Assembly: GCF_006542275.1 (NCBI RefSeq)
Contig: NZ_CP041217.1
Coordinates: 3,209,501-3,273,500, forward strand
From: Saccharibacillus brassicae
GTDB lineage: Bacteria; Bacillota; Bacilli; Paenibacillales; Paenibacillaceae
Direction of reading: 5' to 3'
Length of the DNA: 64,000 bases
The translations under genes and the position numbers were made by a program. Each line of letters opens with the position of its first letter. The stretch's first letter is position 1. Below the pieces are notes generated by a model, which was given only the letters and a program-made list of their open reading frames with translations, was not told the DNA's origin and did no database searches. Below are positions 9,787 through 19,180 of the stretch, piece by piece.

Positions 9787-9903
9787 GCGAATGCGAATGC
9801 GAATGCGAATGCGAATGCGAATGCGAATGCGAATGCGAATGCGAATGCGAATGCGAATGCGAATGCGAATGCGAATGCGAATGCGAATGCGAATGCGAAT
9901 GCG
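9787..9903. repeat. hexanucleotide microsatellite, 19 perfect copies of GCGAAT
   Basis: GCGAAT is repeated 19 times without error from 9787 to 9900, followed by a partial GCG. It lies between the palindrome cluster and the 3' end of ccdC. All six frames are open through it, which creates artificial ORFs (Cys-Glu, Arg-Met and Ala-Asn repeats). Such arrays commonly change copy number by slippage. Confidence 0.97.
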
Positions 9904-9956
9904 CGCGGTTTGTCCGGCTGGACGGGAGGAACGCGGCGGCGGTCTGCGTCAGCGTC

Positions 9957-10508
9957 TCAGGCTTTTGCCGCGCCCGCCGGCGTGCCGCCGCCTTCCGAGC
10001 CGCCCGTCATGCGCTTGAAACGCAGCAGCATGTTGAGGCGCCAGTGCAGAATCATGCCGAACGCGAGGATGAAGAACACGCCGCCGGTCTGCGGAAGCGT
10101 CACGAACCGTTCGACGTAACCGTGCAGCGCCAGACGGATCACGATCAGCGCGACGAGGATGAACAGGAACGCTTTGGATCTTTTGACGAACAGGTCGCTG
10201 CCGATCTGCTCGAACTTGGTGCCGAGAATGAGCGGGTACGCGAACAGGAACCAGCCGACGAGGAACGCGATCAGCGCGCCCGTCCACGGAATCTGGATGT
10301 CGCGGATCACGAACATGAAGAAGCCGGTGGCCATCCCGACGGGGGGCATCATGATTTTGCGTGCGGTCAGCGGGCGTTTGCTCGCTTTCATCCGCATGAA
10401 CAGCGCCATGAACGCCATGCCCGCGAAGAACAGGGTGAACAGGACGCTCAGCAGAATCGGGTTCAGCGAGAAAAATCGGTCGAATACGGAATTGATCCAG
10501 TCTATCAT
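9957..10508 (-). CDS. ccdC: CcdC-family membrane protein
   Basis: 183-residue integral membrane protein with about five membrane segments. The motifs [24 protein letters not shown] and [18 protein letters not shown] are characteristic of CcdC (DUF1453), which in Bacillus lies beside cytochrome c maturation genes but has no assigned catalytic role. Here it stands alone, next to a microsatellite that begins about 50 bases past its stop, and no ccdA or resA partner is visible. The stop-proximal Gly/Ala tail is not conserved-looking. Confidence 0.85.
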   Translation of the reverse strand: MIDWINSVFDRFFSLNPILLSVLFTLFFAGMAFMALFMRMKASKRPLTARKIMMPPVGMATGFFMFVIRDIQIPWTGALIAFLVGWFLFAYPLILGTKFEQIGSDLFVKRSKAFLFILVALIVIRLALHGYVERFVTLPQTGGVFFILAFGMILHWRLNMLLRFKRMTGGSEGGGTPAGAAKA

Positions 10509-10722
10509 CTATAGGGCCTCTTCTCTGATTGGAATCGGTACGAATAAAGCGGTGGGACCGGGCGTGCCGTAAACAGCCGCAGTTCCAGTATAGCACACCG
10601 AACCGGACGTTTTTAGAGCCGCTTTCCGCACGGGAGATTCGTTTTGGGGTAAGATTAGAAAGAAGAGTACAAATTCCATTGGCTTCCAGACCCGGCAGCC
10701 TTCAACGAACGGAGTGGCCGAG

Positions 10723-11106
10723 ATGACCCGCAAAAAAATTCTGATCGCCGAAGACGAAATGGTACTGCGTTTTTTGTTGACGGAAACGTTGGAAGACGAA
10801 GGATTCGATATCGACGAAGCCGAAGACGGCCGGATCGCGATGGACAGTTTGCGGTACGGCGAATACGACCTGATCATCCTCGATTATATGATGCCCGAGG
10901 CGACCGGAATCGAAGTGTGCCGTTGGCTGCGCGGCGAAGGCGGGGCGAACGCGGACAAGCCCGTCATCCTGCTGACCGCCAAAGCCGAAGGGAAAGACCG
11001 CGAGGCGGCCATGCAGGCCGGCGTCTCGATGTTCGTGTCCAAGCCGTTCAGTCCGGTGGAACTGACGGAGATCGTCCGCAAGCTGACCGAGAGCCGTCCG
11101 TCATGA
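10723..11106 (+). CDS. stand-alone response regulator (CheY-like receiver)
   Basis: 127-residue single receiver domain without an output domain. Acidic pocket AEDE near residue 10, phospho-acceptor aspartate in LIILDYMMPE (about residue 54), the Thr of LLTAKA, and lysine in VSKPFSP (about 106). I place the start at the ATG because GGAG (10711-10714) lies 8 bases before it; the GTG three codons earlier overlaps that site. First gene of a six-gene operon: its stop overlaps the start of the hybrid kinase (ATGA). As a shuttle receiver it could exchange phosphate with the downstream Hpt domain. Confidence 0.88.
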   Translation: MTRKKILIAEDEMVLRFLLTETLEDEGFDIDEAEDGRIAMDSLRYGEYDLIILDYMMPEATGIEVCRWLRGEGGANADKPVILLTAKAEGKDREAAMQAGVSMFVSKPFSPVELTEIVRKLTESRPS

Positions 11107-14100
11107 AGGCGGGCGTCTCCGGAGGATTGTCGCGGCGGATCACGTACGGGACGCTGGCGCTGTTTCTCGTGTTGGGCGTGCTGCTGGCGGCGGCCGAACT
11201 GGTCGTGCACCGGCAGTACGCGTCGTTGTCCGACGGTCTGAACGGACGGATCGAGCGGCTGAACCTGCTGCAGGATACCGAGCGCGAATTCCTCGAATCG
11301 GTCTCTTATCTGCGGGCGTATGCCGCCTATGAACGCGAAGACCTCTACCGGCAGAAGATGTCGGCGCGGGACGGGTACGACCGGCTGTTTCGCGCGCTGA
11401 ACGAAGCGTACGCCGCGGAGACGTCGGGCGGAGCGGAAAGCGTGCGGGAATTGGCGCAGCTGAACGAACGGTTCGACCGCTATTCGATCACGGCGCTGAG
11501 CCTGATCCAGGCGGACGATGCCGAAGCGCTGGCGGACTTGTCGGCTTCGGAAGGCAGTTCGCTCGTGCGGCGCATGGAAGCGGCTTTCTCCAGTCTGGTC
11601 AATCAGGAGCGGGAGCAGATCGAGTCGTTGACCGATCGGGTGCGCACGCTCGGGCGCGCGATTCTGATCGTGCCGGCGCTTGCGCTGGCGGCGGCGCTCG
11701 GAGCGGCGATGCTGCTGATCCGGTATTTGCGCCGGGCGTTTATCGCACCGGTCGTGGACGCCGAATCGGCGGTCGGGCGGATCGAGCGCGGCGAGATCGT
11801 CGAACTCGCCGGCGCCGCGCGGCAGGACGAGATCGGCAGCCTGCTCGGCGGAATCGGGCGCATGGCCGAAGGCATTCGCAGCCGGCAGCATGCGCTGGAA
11901 GACAATCTGGTTCAGATGGAAGAACAGCGCGAAGAACTGGAAGCGCAGAACGACGAGCTGGAAGCCCAGAACGAACAGATTCTGGAGCAGCGCGGCCGGC
12001 TGGAGCGGACGCTGGAGCGCTTGACACGCCGGGAAGCGCAGCTGGAAGCGATCAACGCCTACCAGCGGTCGCTCGTCGGATTGACGGATCTGGGCGATTT
12101 TCTGGAGCAGGCGATCGGGCAGCTGCTGAGCGTGACCGGGCGGGATGCCGGTATGCTCGTCATGCGCGGCGAAGCGGCGGAAGACCGCGGCGCGTCGAAC
12201 CGGCATACAGGCGGGACGGACGAAGAGAACGTCCGCCGCAGCATTCTCGACCGCTTCGGCGAGCAGGGCTACGAAGTGCTGTACAGCGGGGGCTATCCGC
12301 TGTCGGCCGAAGAGTTCGGCGGGGAACCGGCCGGCCCGGCGCTGCAGGCGATCCGGACGAATCGCCCGATCGCGCGGCGGCGTCCGCTGTCGGGCGCGGA
12401 GCGGGGCGCCCACGGCGCTTACGAGACGGCCGTGGACACGTATTATCCGGTGTACGACGGAGGCGGGGAAGAACGTCCCGCGGGCTTCCTGCTGCTGACG
12501 CTGTACGGCGACCGTTCGGCGGAAGAAGGCGAAGAAGAACTGGCGGACGGATTGATCCGGCAGTTCATCGGAGCGCTGTTCGCGCAGCTGACGCAGGCGC
12601 AGCGGCAGCGGCAGAGCCGGGAGATGGAGCGGCTCAACCGGGAGCTGGAACGCGAGAAGCGCAATCTGAGCGACCAGCGCGATTCGACGCAGCAGGTCGT
12701 CGATTCGATCCACGAAGCGCTGATCGTCTGCAGCCCGGGCGGCGAGATTCTCATGTGCAACCGGATCACCGGCGAACTGCTGGACCCGATCTTCCGTACG
12801 GGCCGGAATTTTGCCGACACGATGGACGAGATGAACGAGAAGCTCGGCATCGGGGGCGATGGCGGCGAACGGATTCGCGGCGTGCTGGAATCGGGGCTGG
12901 ACGGCGGCCGGGCGCGGTATGCGTTCGAGCCGCCTGGACGCCCGGCGAAGTATTTCGAAGTGTACGTGCAGCGGATCGAAGACGCGGTCTGGGGCGACGT
13001 CCGCCTGTTCGTGTTCCGCGACCGGACGGAAGAAGAAGAGACGAACCGGCTGCGCGACGAGTTCGTCAGCGTCGTGTCGCACGAGCTGCGCACGCCGCTC
13101 GCCAGCATCCTCGGCTTTGCCGAGATTATGCTGAACCGCAGCGTCAAGCCGGAGAAGGCGCAGAAATACCTGAGCACGATCCACGGGGAAGCGAAGCGGC
13201 TGTCCGGGCTGATCGGGGATTTCCTCGATTTGCAGCGGATCGAAGCCGGCAAGCAGACTTACCGCACGCTGCCGCTTGACCTGAGAACGGTGACGGAAGA
13301 CGTCGCCGCGCAGTGGGACGGCCGCGCAGGACATGCCGTACGCCTGTCCCTGCCGGAAGGACCGTGCGCGGTGCGCAGCGACGCCGACCGGTTGAAGCAG
13401 GTGCTGCACAACCTGCTGAGCAACGCGATCAAATATTCGCCGGGCGCCTCCTTCGTCGACTGTTCCATCCGGCTCGGAAGTCCGTCCCAAGCGGACGGTT
13501 CGCCGGAAGGAGACGGCCGCTGGATTGTCGAGATCCGCGATTACGGCCTCGGCATTCCGGACGAAGCGAAGCCCAAGCTGTTCGGCAAGTTCTACCGCGT
13601 GGACAATTCCGATCGCCGTCAGATCGGCGGGACGGGGCTCGGCCTCGCGATCGTCAAGGAGATGGTCGAAGGCTTGGGCGGCGAGATCGGCTTCGATTCC
13701 ACGCTCGGCGAAGGCAGCGCGTTCCGCTTCTCGCTTCCGGCGCTGGCCTTGGCGCAGACCGCCGGCACCGTGCTCATTCTGGAAGACGACGAAGGTCTCG
13801 GCCGCCTGATCGAAGAAGCGTTCCTCGGCGAAGGCCGCCGGGTCTCCCGTTTCTCCGAAGCGGAGACGGCGCTGCTCGCCCTGGAGCAAGGTCGCGCCGA
13901 AGGGGTGCCGGACCTGTGCGTAGTCGATCTCGTATTGGCCGGCGAACTGGGCGGATGGGACTTTATCCGCCGGCTTGCCGCCGACGGGGAACTGCGCCGC
14001 GTGCCGATCGCGATCTCGTCCGCGCTCGATCCGCCGGACGGGTACGCGGAATCGGAGAGCGAGAAGTATCTGCGCAAGCCGTTCACCGTCAAAGAGCTGC

Positions 14101-14288
14101 TCGCGCTCGGACAGCGGCTGACGGGAGCGGGCCGCGATGCCGGTTCGCTCGCGCTGCCGCTGCCGAGCGAGCCGATGGCGCGTGCTTCGCTCGAACATCA
14201 CGGATTGGACGTACGGAAGATCGAAGTGGAATCGGACTTTGCGATCGTGGAGATCCGGCCGGATGAAGGAGGGGAACGGCATGAATAA
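11103..14288 (+). CDS. hybrid sensor histidine kinase (2 TM, HAMP, GAF-like, PAS, HisKA, HATPase, REC)
   Basis: 1061-residue membrane sensor kinase. Order: TM1 (about 15-36), extracytoplasmic helical region, TM2 (about 185-205), HAMP, a long coiled coil rich in EELEAQN repeats (about 260-320), a GAF-like region, PAS (about 530-640), HisKA with SHELRTPL (His about 660), HATPase with NLLSNAIKYSP (about 773) and GTGLGLAI, then a C-terminal receiver (LILEDDEG, Asp about 941, KPF about 991). Starts at the ATG overlapping the upstream TGA; longer starts lie inside the receiver gene. The layout predicts His-Asp-His-Asp relay through the next gene's Hpt domain. The signal sensed is unknown. Confidence 0.9.
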   Translation: MKAGVSGGLSRRITYGTLALFLVLGVLLAAAELVVHRQYASLSDGLNGRIERLNLLQDTEREFLESVSYLRAYAAYEREDLYRQKMSARDGYDRLFRALNEAYAAETSGGAESVRELAQLNERFDRYSITALSLIQADDAEALADLSASEGSSLVRRMEAAFSSLVNQEREQIESLTDRVRTLGRAILIVPALALAAALGAAMLLIRYLRRAFIAPVVDAESAVGRIERGEIVELAGAARQDEIGSLLGGIGRMAEGIRSRQHALEDNLVQMEEQREELEAQNDELEAQNEQILEQRGRLERTLERLTRREAQLEAINAYQRSLVGLTDLGDFLEQAIGQLLSVTGRDAGMLVMRGEAAEDRGASNRHTGGTDEENVRRSILDRFGEQGYEVLYSGGYPLSAEEFGGEPAGPALQAIRTNRPIARRRPLSGAERGAHGAYETAVDTYYPVYDGGGEERPAGFLLLTLYGDRSAEEGEEELADGLIRQFIGALFAQLTQAQRQRQSREMERLNRELEREKRNLSDQRDSTQQVVDSIHEALIVCSPGGEILMCNRITGELLDPIFRTGRNFADTMDEMNEKLGIGGDGGERIRGVLESGLDGGRARYAFEPPGRPAKYFEVYVQRIEDAVWGDVRLFVFRDRTEEEETNRLRDEFVSVVSHELRTPLASILGFAEIMLNRSVKPEKAQKYLSTIHGEAKRLSGLIGDFLDLQRIEAGKQTYRTLPLDLRTVTEDVAAQWDGRAGHAVRLSLPEGPCAVRSDADRLKQVLHNLLSNAIKYSPGASFVDCSIRLGSPSQADGSPEGDGRWIVEIRDYGLGIPDEAKPKLFGKFYRVDNSDRRQIGGTGLGLAIVKEMVEGLGGEIGFDSTLGEGSAFRFSLPALALAQTAGTVLILEDDEGLGRLIEEAFLGEGRRVSRFSEAETALLALEQGRAEGVPDLCVVDLVLAGELGGWDFIRRLAADGELRRVPIAISSALDPPDGYAESESEKYLRKPFTVKELLALGQRLTGAGRDAGSLALPLPSEPMARASLEHHGLDVRKIEVESDFAIVEIRPDEGGERHE

Positions 14289-16593
14289 ATACATGAATAA
14301 ATATCAGAAGTTGTTTGTCGGTCAAATGGAAGAGAATCTGGGCCGGATGTTGGCCCCCGACGCCCGCACGGACGAACGATCCGTCTATCGGCTGCTGCAT
14401 TCGATCAAGGGTACGTCGGGCACGATCGGGCTGCAGGCCTGGTACGAGTCGGCGCTGCGGCTGCTGGAACGGTTCCGCGAAGACGGCGAGCGGACGTTCG
14501 GCGGAGCCGAGCTGTCCGCCGAGCTGGCCGAATTGTCCGCCCTGCTGGACGCGGCGCTGGAGACGGAGCCTCCGGCCCGGCCTTACCCGCCGCTGCCGGA
14601 AGCTCCGGGCGCCGGCGCACATTCCGGCGCAAGTGCCGGCGGAGGTGGCGGTGCAAACGGCGGTGCAAGTGCCGATGCAAGTGCCGGAGACCGGCCCGGC
14701 GCGGCCGCCGGTTCCGGTACCGGCGAAGAGGACGCCCGAGCCGCCCGCGAAGCGGCGGAGAGAACCGCCGCGGCCGCAAACGGGCCGCAGGCCGGCGCTC
14801 CGGCCGGGTCGGCCCCGAATGCGGGAGCGCATTCGGGACCGGCACCGGAGGCCGGGCCGGAAGCGGGCGCAGCCCCGGAGACGCCGTCTCCGGAAGCTTC
14901 GCCGCCCGGCGGCAAGATCCGCGGACTGGCCGCCAGCCTGCGCGAGCGGCTGGGCCGGCGCACGGAACAGCCGGACGAAGCGGCTCAAGCGGCAGCCGAT
15001 CCGGGCGACGCCGCCGGACAACGCAAACCGTCCACCTACGAAGCGGGGTCTTCCGATCGCGAAGCATCGTCGGCCTTACCGTCATCGGATTTTCCGCCTT
15101 CTGCCGTTTTGCCATCGACCGTTTCGCCGTCAGCTCTGCCGCCTTCTGCCGTTTTGCCATCGACCGTTTCGCCGTCGGCTCTGCCGCCTTCTGCCGGTCC
15201 GCAATCGGCCGGTCCTCCGTCCGCCTCATCGCCGGCCCTTCCGCCATCCGCCATGCCATCGCCCGCCGCCGCATCCGCCGGCGGCAGCTTCGGCACCCTG
15301 CCGGAATCGTCGGAAGGCACCGTGCTGCTGCTCGACGACGATCTGGGGCTGCTCGCCCTGCTCAAAGACGTGCTGGAAGAGCGGGGCTTCACCGTGTTCG
15401 CGACGCCGCGCTTCGACAAGGCGGTGGAATGGTTCTACGAGATGCGGCCGGACTGCGCCGTGCTGGACGTGCTGCTGCCCGGACAATCCGGTTTCGAGCT
15501 GATCGGGCGGCTGCGCGAACTGTGCGATCGGTACATGATTCCGATCGTGCTCATGACGGCCAAGAGCGACGACGAGACGCGTCTGCGGGCTTATGAAGAA
15601 GGCGCGGACGATTTCCTGACCAAGCCGATGAATCCGGAAGAATTCGTCGTGCGCATCCGGCGCCTGACCCGCCGCCGCCGGCGGATTACCGGGCAGCTGC
15701 TGCTCGATCAGACGACCGGCGCCTACGGCATGCCGTTTCTGGAGCGCGAATTGACGCGGCAGATCGGCCTGCTCGAACCGGGCGGCGAGCCGCTTGCGCT
15801 GGCGGCGGTAGAACTCGAAGGGCTGCGCCGCTTCAACGAGCGGACCGGCTACCGGGAAGGCGACCGGCTGCTGCGCGCGTTCTCCGACGCGGTGCGCCGG
15901 CAGCTTCGCCCGCGCGACGTGTGGGCGAGAGACCGCTCGAACCGTTTCTACCTGCTGCAGCCGGGTCTCGAAGCCGGGCGGAGCGCCGAGTTCCTGCGGG
16001 AGATTCTGCAGGCCGATCGGCTCGGGCCGCTCGGGTTCGACGAGAGCGAAGCGATCTGCGGCGTAGTGGACGTCGGAGCCGACGATACGCAGCAGGAAGC
16101 GCTGTCCGGCGCGCTTCGGGCGCTTGAGACGTCGGCGGAGCGTTCCGGCTTGCCGCGGGGGCAGGAAGGATCGGCGGGAACGGCGGCTTCGCGCCAGCTG
16201 AGGCTGGCACTGATCGACGACGATCCGCTGATCCGCACCATTCTGGAACGCCAGCTCCAGAGCCTGGAAGAAGAATACCCGATCGATATTCGCTCTTTCG
16301 CCGACGGCGAAGAATTCCTGAGCGATCCCTGGCATGCCGAAGGGTCCCGCTACCTGCTCGTGCTGGACCGGATGATGCCCCGGATGAACGGCATGGAAGT
16401 GCTGGCCCGGCTGCGCAGCGGCGATTACGCGCCGGTCTACACCGTGCTCATGCTGACCGGCGTCGGCGACGAGCGCGGCATCGCGGAAGCGATCCGGGCC
16501 GGCACGGACGATTACATGACGAAGCCGTTCAGCATGGTCGAACTGGAAGCGCGAGTGCGCCGGCTGATCGGGAAGGTAGGGATGCCTTCATGA
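14281..16593 (+). CDS. Hpt-REC-degenerate GGDEF-REC phosphorelay protein
   Basis: 770 residues. N-terminal Hpt (HSIKGTSGTIG, phospho-His about 40), a 200-residue Pro/Ala/Ser linker with repeats of the type LPPSAVLPSTVSP, receiver 1 (LLLDDDLG, Asp in AVLDVLLPG about 395), a GGDEF fold at about 480-600, and receiver 2 (LIDDDPL, Asp in VLDRMMPRM about 695, TKPFS). In the GGDEF domain the active site reads DRSNRF instead of GGDEF/GGEEF, so cyclase activity should be lost. The inhibitory I-site RxxD (RPRD, residues 543-546) is kept at its normal distance, as in c-di-GMP receptors. The start is set by AAGGAGG, 8 bases before the ATG; it overlaps the kinase stop by 8 bases. Confidence 0.88.
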   Translation: MNKYMNKYQKLFVGQMEENLGRMLAPDARTDERSVYRLLHSIKGTSGTIGLQAWYESALRLLERFREDGERTFGGAELSAELAELSALLDAALETEPPARPYPPLPEAPGAGAHSGASAGGGGGANGGASADASAGDRPGAAAGSGTGEEDARAAREAAERTAAAANGPQAGAPAGSAPNAGAHSGPAPEAGPEAGAAPETPSPEASPPGGKIRGLAASLRERLGRRTEQPDEAAQAAADPGDAAGQRKPSTYEAGSSDREASSALPSSDFPPSAVLPSTVSPSALPPSAVLPSTVSPSALPPSAGPQSAGPPSASSPALPPSAMPSPAAASAGGSFGTLPESSEGTVLLLDDDLGLLALLKDVLEERGFTVFATPRFDKAVEWFYEMRPDCAVLDVLLPGQSGFELIGRLRELCDRYMIPIVLMTAKSDDETRLRAYEEGADDFLTKPMNPEEFVVRIRRLTRRRRRITGQLLLDQTTGAYGMPFLERELTRQIGLLEPGGEPLALAAVELEGLRRFNERTGYREGDRLLRAFSDAVRRQLRPRDVWARDRSNRFYLLQPGLEAGRSAEFLREILQADRLGPLGFDESEAICGVVDVGADDTQQEALSGALRALETSAERSGLPRGQEGSAGTAASRQLRLALIDDDPLIRTILERQLQSLEEEYPIDIRSFADGEEFLSDPWHAEGSRYLLVLDRMMPRMNGMEVLARLRSGDYAPVYTVLMLTGVGDERGIAEAIRAGTDDYMTKPFSMVELEARVRRLIGKVGMPS

Positions 16594-17690
16594 TCGATTC
16601 CGTCGTTCTGCGCGCGATCTGGATCGCCAGCGCCGCGATCGTGTTCGTCATCCTGCTGATCCTGCTGTATCTGATCGAACGCAAATTTCTGCGCGCCCGC
16701 CACCGCGCGCAGGTGGAAGAAGCAATCGGGCAGCTGTCTTCGCCCGATTCGCCGCTCGGCGAATATTTGCGCAGCGGGGAGCGGACGCGCAGCCTGTACG
16801 CGTCCGGCGCCGGGCTGCGCCGGGAAGCGCTGGAAGAAGCGCTGCTGGACCGGCTCGCCGTCAGCGCCTCGGAATCGGAACGCGAGCGGATCTATGTCTT
16901 CGCGGCCGATTATTTTGCCGAAGAATACGCCCATCTGCTGACGCGCAGACGCTGGAGCGACCGCATGAACGCCCTGCTGCATATCGAGAAGTTCCGCATC
17001 CGGGAGCTGAAGGACAGCCTGCTGCGCCGTCTGGGCGAACTCGGCCCGGGAGCCGAAGCGGACGACGAACGGTTCCTGATCGTCCGCTCGCTGTCTTCGC
17101 TTCAACTGGAAGAGACGTTCGACCATCTGCAGCTGGCCGCCGACCGGTTCTCCGAGCTGCAGCTGCTGCAGGTGCTGCGTCCGCTGCGCGGAGAGCTGGC
17201 CGCCCGGCTGATCGCCGACTTCGACGAACTGCCGATCCGTATCCGCCGCTCGGTGCTCGATACGCTGCGTCTCGGCAATATCCGCACGGCCGAAGTGCTG
17301 GCGCTGCTCGAACGCTGCATGGTCTCGGAAGACAACGAGACGCGTATCCGGGCGCTCAAGGCGCTGGCCAATTTCGGCTATATGACGGAGGAAGCGGCCG
17401 ACCGCCTCGAAGCCCGGATGGCCGGCGGCGAGAACGTCGCCTGGCCGGAGCGGATGATGCAGGCGCGCCTGGCCGGAGCCGTGCGCGAAGAACGTTTCGC
17501 CGCGCATCTGGAGCGGCTGATGGCCGACCCGTCCTACGAGGTGCGGCGGGAAGCGGCGGCCGCGCTGTCGGCTTACCGCAGTGGGCTGGAGCGTATTCGC
17601 CGCGTGGCGGACGAACATCCGGACCGTTTCGCGAGAGACATGGCCGTAGAGACGCTGGAGAGGAGAGCTTATGAGCGAAACGTGGGTTGA
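16590..17690 (+). CDS. membrane-anchored HEAT-repeat protein
   Basis: 366 residues with one N-terminal membrane segment (AIWIASAAIVFVILLILLYLI), then a helical cytoplasmic body of HEAT-like repeats, for example VLALLERCMVSEDNETRIRALKALANFG and DPSYEVRREAAAALSAY toward the C-terminus. HEAT arrays are protein-interaction scaffolds and no catalytic motif is visible. Its ATG overlaps the upstream stop (ATGA), and its end overlaps the next gene by 20 bases, so expression is tightly coupled to both the relay protein and the glycosyltransferase. Likely role, inferred from position: linking relay output to the membrane synthase. Confidence 0.8.
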   Translation: MIDSVVLRAIWIASAAIVFVILLILLYLIERKFLRARHRAQVEEAIGQLSSPDSPLGEYLRSGERTRSLYASGAGLRREALEEALLDRLAVSASESERERIYVFAADYFAEEYAHLLTRRRWSDRMNALLHIEKFRIRELKDSLLRRLGELGPGAEADDERFLIVRSLSSLQLEETFDHLQLAADRFSELQLLQVLRPLRGELAARLIADFDELPIRIRRSVLDTLRLGNIRTAEVLALLERCMVSEDNETRIRALKALANFGYMTEEAADRLEARMAGGENVAWPERMMQARLAGAVREERFAAHLERLMADPSYEVRREAAAALSAYRSGLERIRRVADEHPDRFARDMAVETLERRAYERNVG

Positions 17691-19173
17691 ACTTCTGATG
17701 CAGGGCCACCGGATATTCGGCTATGCGATCATGGTGTACGTCGGGCTGTCGGCCGCCATCTACATCTTCATGTACGGCTCGGCCGCGCGCAGCCTGTGGC
17801 GCGACCGCGACTTGAGCCCGATCCAGTACAGCACCGTACTGGAGACGGAGCTTGTGCCGCCGCTGAGCATCGTCGTGCCGGCTTACAACGAAGACGTCAA
17901 TATCGTCGGCAGCGTGCGTTCGCTGCTCGGCATCAATTACAAGCAGTTCGAGATCGTCGTCGTCAACGACGGTTCCAAAGACCGCACCGCCGAGATCATG
18001 ATCGAAGAATTCGACATGACGGAGATCAAGGGCCGCGTGCCGTTTGCCGGGCTGAAGCGCGAGACCAAGCCGATCCGCGGCGTCTACCGCTCGCTCCGCC
18101 ATCCGAACCTCGTGCTCGTGGACAAGGAGAACGGAGGCAAGGCGGACGCGCTGAACGTCGGCATCAACGTCTCGCGCTATCCGTACTTCGTGTCGCTCGA
18201 CGGAGACACGGTGCTGGACGCGGACGCTTTTATCAAAGTGGTCAAACCGATCATGGACGCACGTCCCGGTGAAGAGATCATCGCAACCGGCGGCAGCGTC
18301 GGCATCGCCAACGGCAGCGTGGTCGACAGCGGGTATCTGGACAGCCGGAACGTGCGATTGTCGGAAAATCCGATCGTCATTATGCAGGTCATCGAATATT
18401 TGCGCGGCTTCCTGATGGGACGGATCGGACTGAGCCGGTACAATATGCTGCTGCTCGTCTCGGGCGCGTTCGGCGTGTTCAACAAAAAATGGGTCATCGA
18501 AGCCGGCGGCTACGAGACGGGCACGATCGGGGAAGACATGGAGCTGACCGTGCGCCTGCACGCGGAGATTCGAAGGAAAAAAAGCAAGGCGCGCATCGTG
18601 TACGTGCCCGAGCCGGTCTGCTGGACAGAAGCGCCGGAGAGCTTTACCATTTTGCGCCGGCAGCGGACCCGCTGGCAGCGAGGACTGTTCGAGAGCATCT
18701 GGACGCACAAAAAGATGATCCTCAACCCGCGCTACGGCCGGGTCGGGATGCTGTCGATGCCGATGTTCCTGTTTATCGAGCTGCTCGGCCCGCTGGTCGA
18801 ACTGTTCGGTTACGCGACGGTCATTTTCGGCTTTTTCCTCGACCGGCTCAATATTCAGGTGTCGCTGTCGCTTGCGCTGATGATGCTGCTGTTCGGCTCG
18901 CTCGTCTCGACGGGCGCCGTCTTGTTCGAAGAATGGCGTTTTCACAATTACAACCGGATTCGCGACGTGGTACGCATGTTTCTCTACGCGCTGTCCGAGT
19001 CGTTCTGGTACCGTCCGGTGCTGACGATCTGGCGCGCCCAGGGACTGATCCAGGCCATTCGCGGCAAAAAGCACAGCTGGGGCGAGATGACCCGGGTCAA
19101 CGTGCTCGGCGCAGCCAAAAAGCCGGGCATCGTGCCGGGTCCCGCGGCCGCGCCGCCGAAAAAGAAGGAGTGA
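17671..19173 (+). CDS. processive family 2 glycosyltransferase (polysaccharide synthase)
   Basis: 500-residue membrane synthase of the cellulose/hyaluronan/poly-GlcNAc synthase group. N-terminal TM, the GT-A fold starting LSIVVPAYNED, DGD (about residue 177), GED (about 287) and QRTRW (about 330), the D-D-D-QxxRW set of processive beta-glycosyltransferases, then about four C-terminal membrane segments forming the export channel. No PilZ domain follows the last TM, unlike BcsA, so any c-di-GMP control must come from a partner such as the degenerate GGDEF protein two genes upstream. RBS GGAGAGCTT lies before the ATG inside the HEAT gene. Sugar specificity cannot be read. Confidence 0.9.
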   Translation: MSETWVELLMQGHRIFGYAIMVYVGLSAAIYIFMYGSAARSLWRDRDLSPIQYSTVLETELVPPLSIVVPAYNEDVNIVGSVRSLLGINYKQFEIVVVNDGSKDRTAEIMIEEFDMTEIKGRVPFAGLKRETKPIRGVYRSLRHPNLVLVDKENGGKADALNVGINVSRYPYFVSLDGDTVLDADAFIKVVKPIMDARPGEEIIATGGSVGIANGSVVDSGYLDSRNVRLSENPIVIMQVIEYLRGFLMGRIGLSRYNMLLLVSGAFGVFNKKWVIEAGGYETGTIGEDMELTVRLHAEIRRKKSKARIVYVPEPVCWTEAPESFTILRRQRTRWQRGLFESIWTHKKMILNPRYGRVGMLSMPMFLFIELLGPLVELFGYATVIFGFFLDRLNIQVSLSLALMMLLFGSLVSTGAVLFEEWRFHNYNRIRDVVRMFLYALSESFWYRPVLTIWRAQGLIQAIRGKKHSWGEMTRVNVLGAAKKPGIVPGPAAAPPKKKE

Positions 19174-19180
19174 GCGGCCA

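Noticed and set aside
9642-10514. Plus-strand ORF with poly Cys-Glu run
   Set aside because: The run is the GCGAAT microsatellite, and the remainder is antisense to ccdC.
10884-14294. 1136-residue minus-strand ORF
   Set aside because: Exact antisense of the hybrid kinase. It is Arg/Gln/Asp-rich shadow protein without domains or ribosome site; GC-rich genes give long antisense frames.
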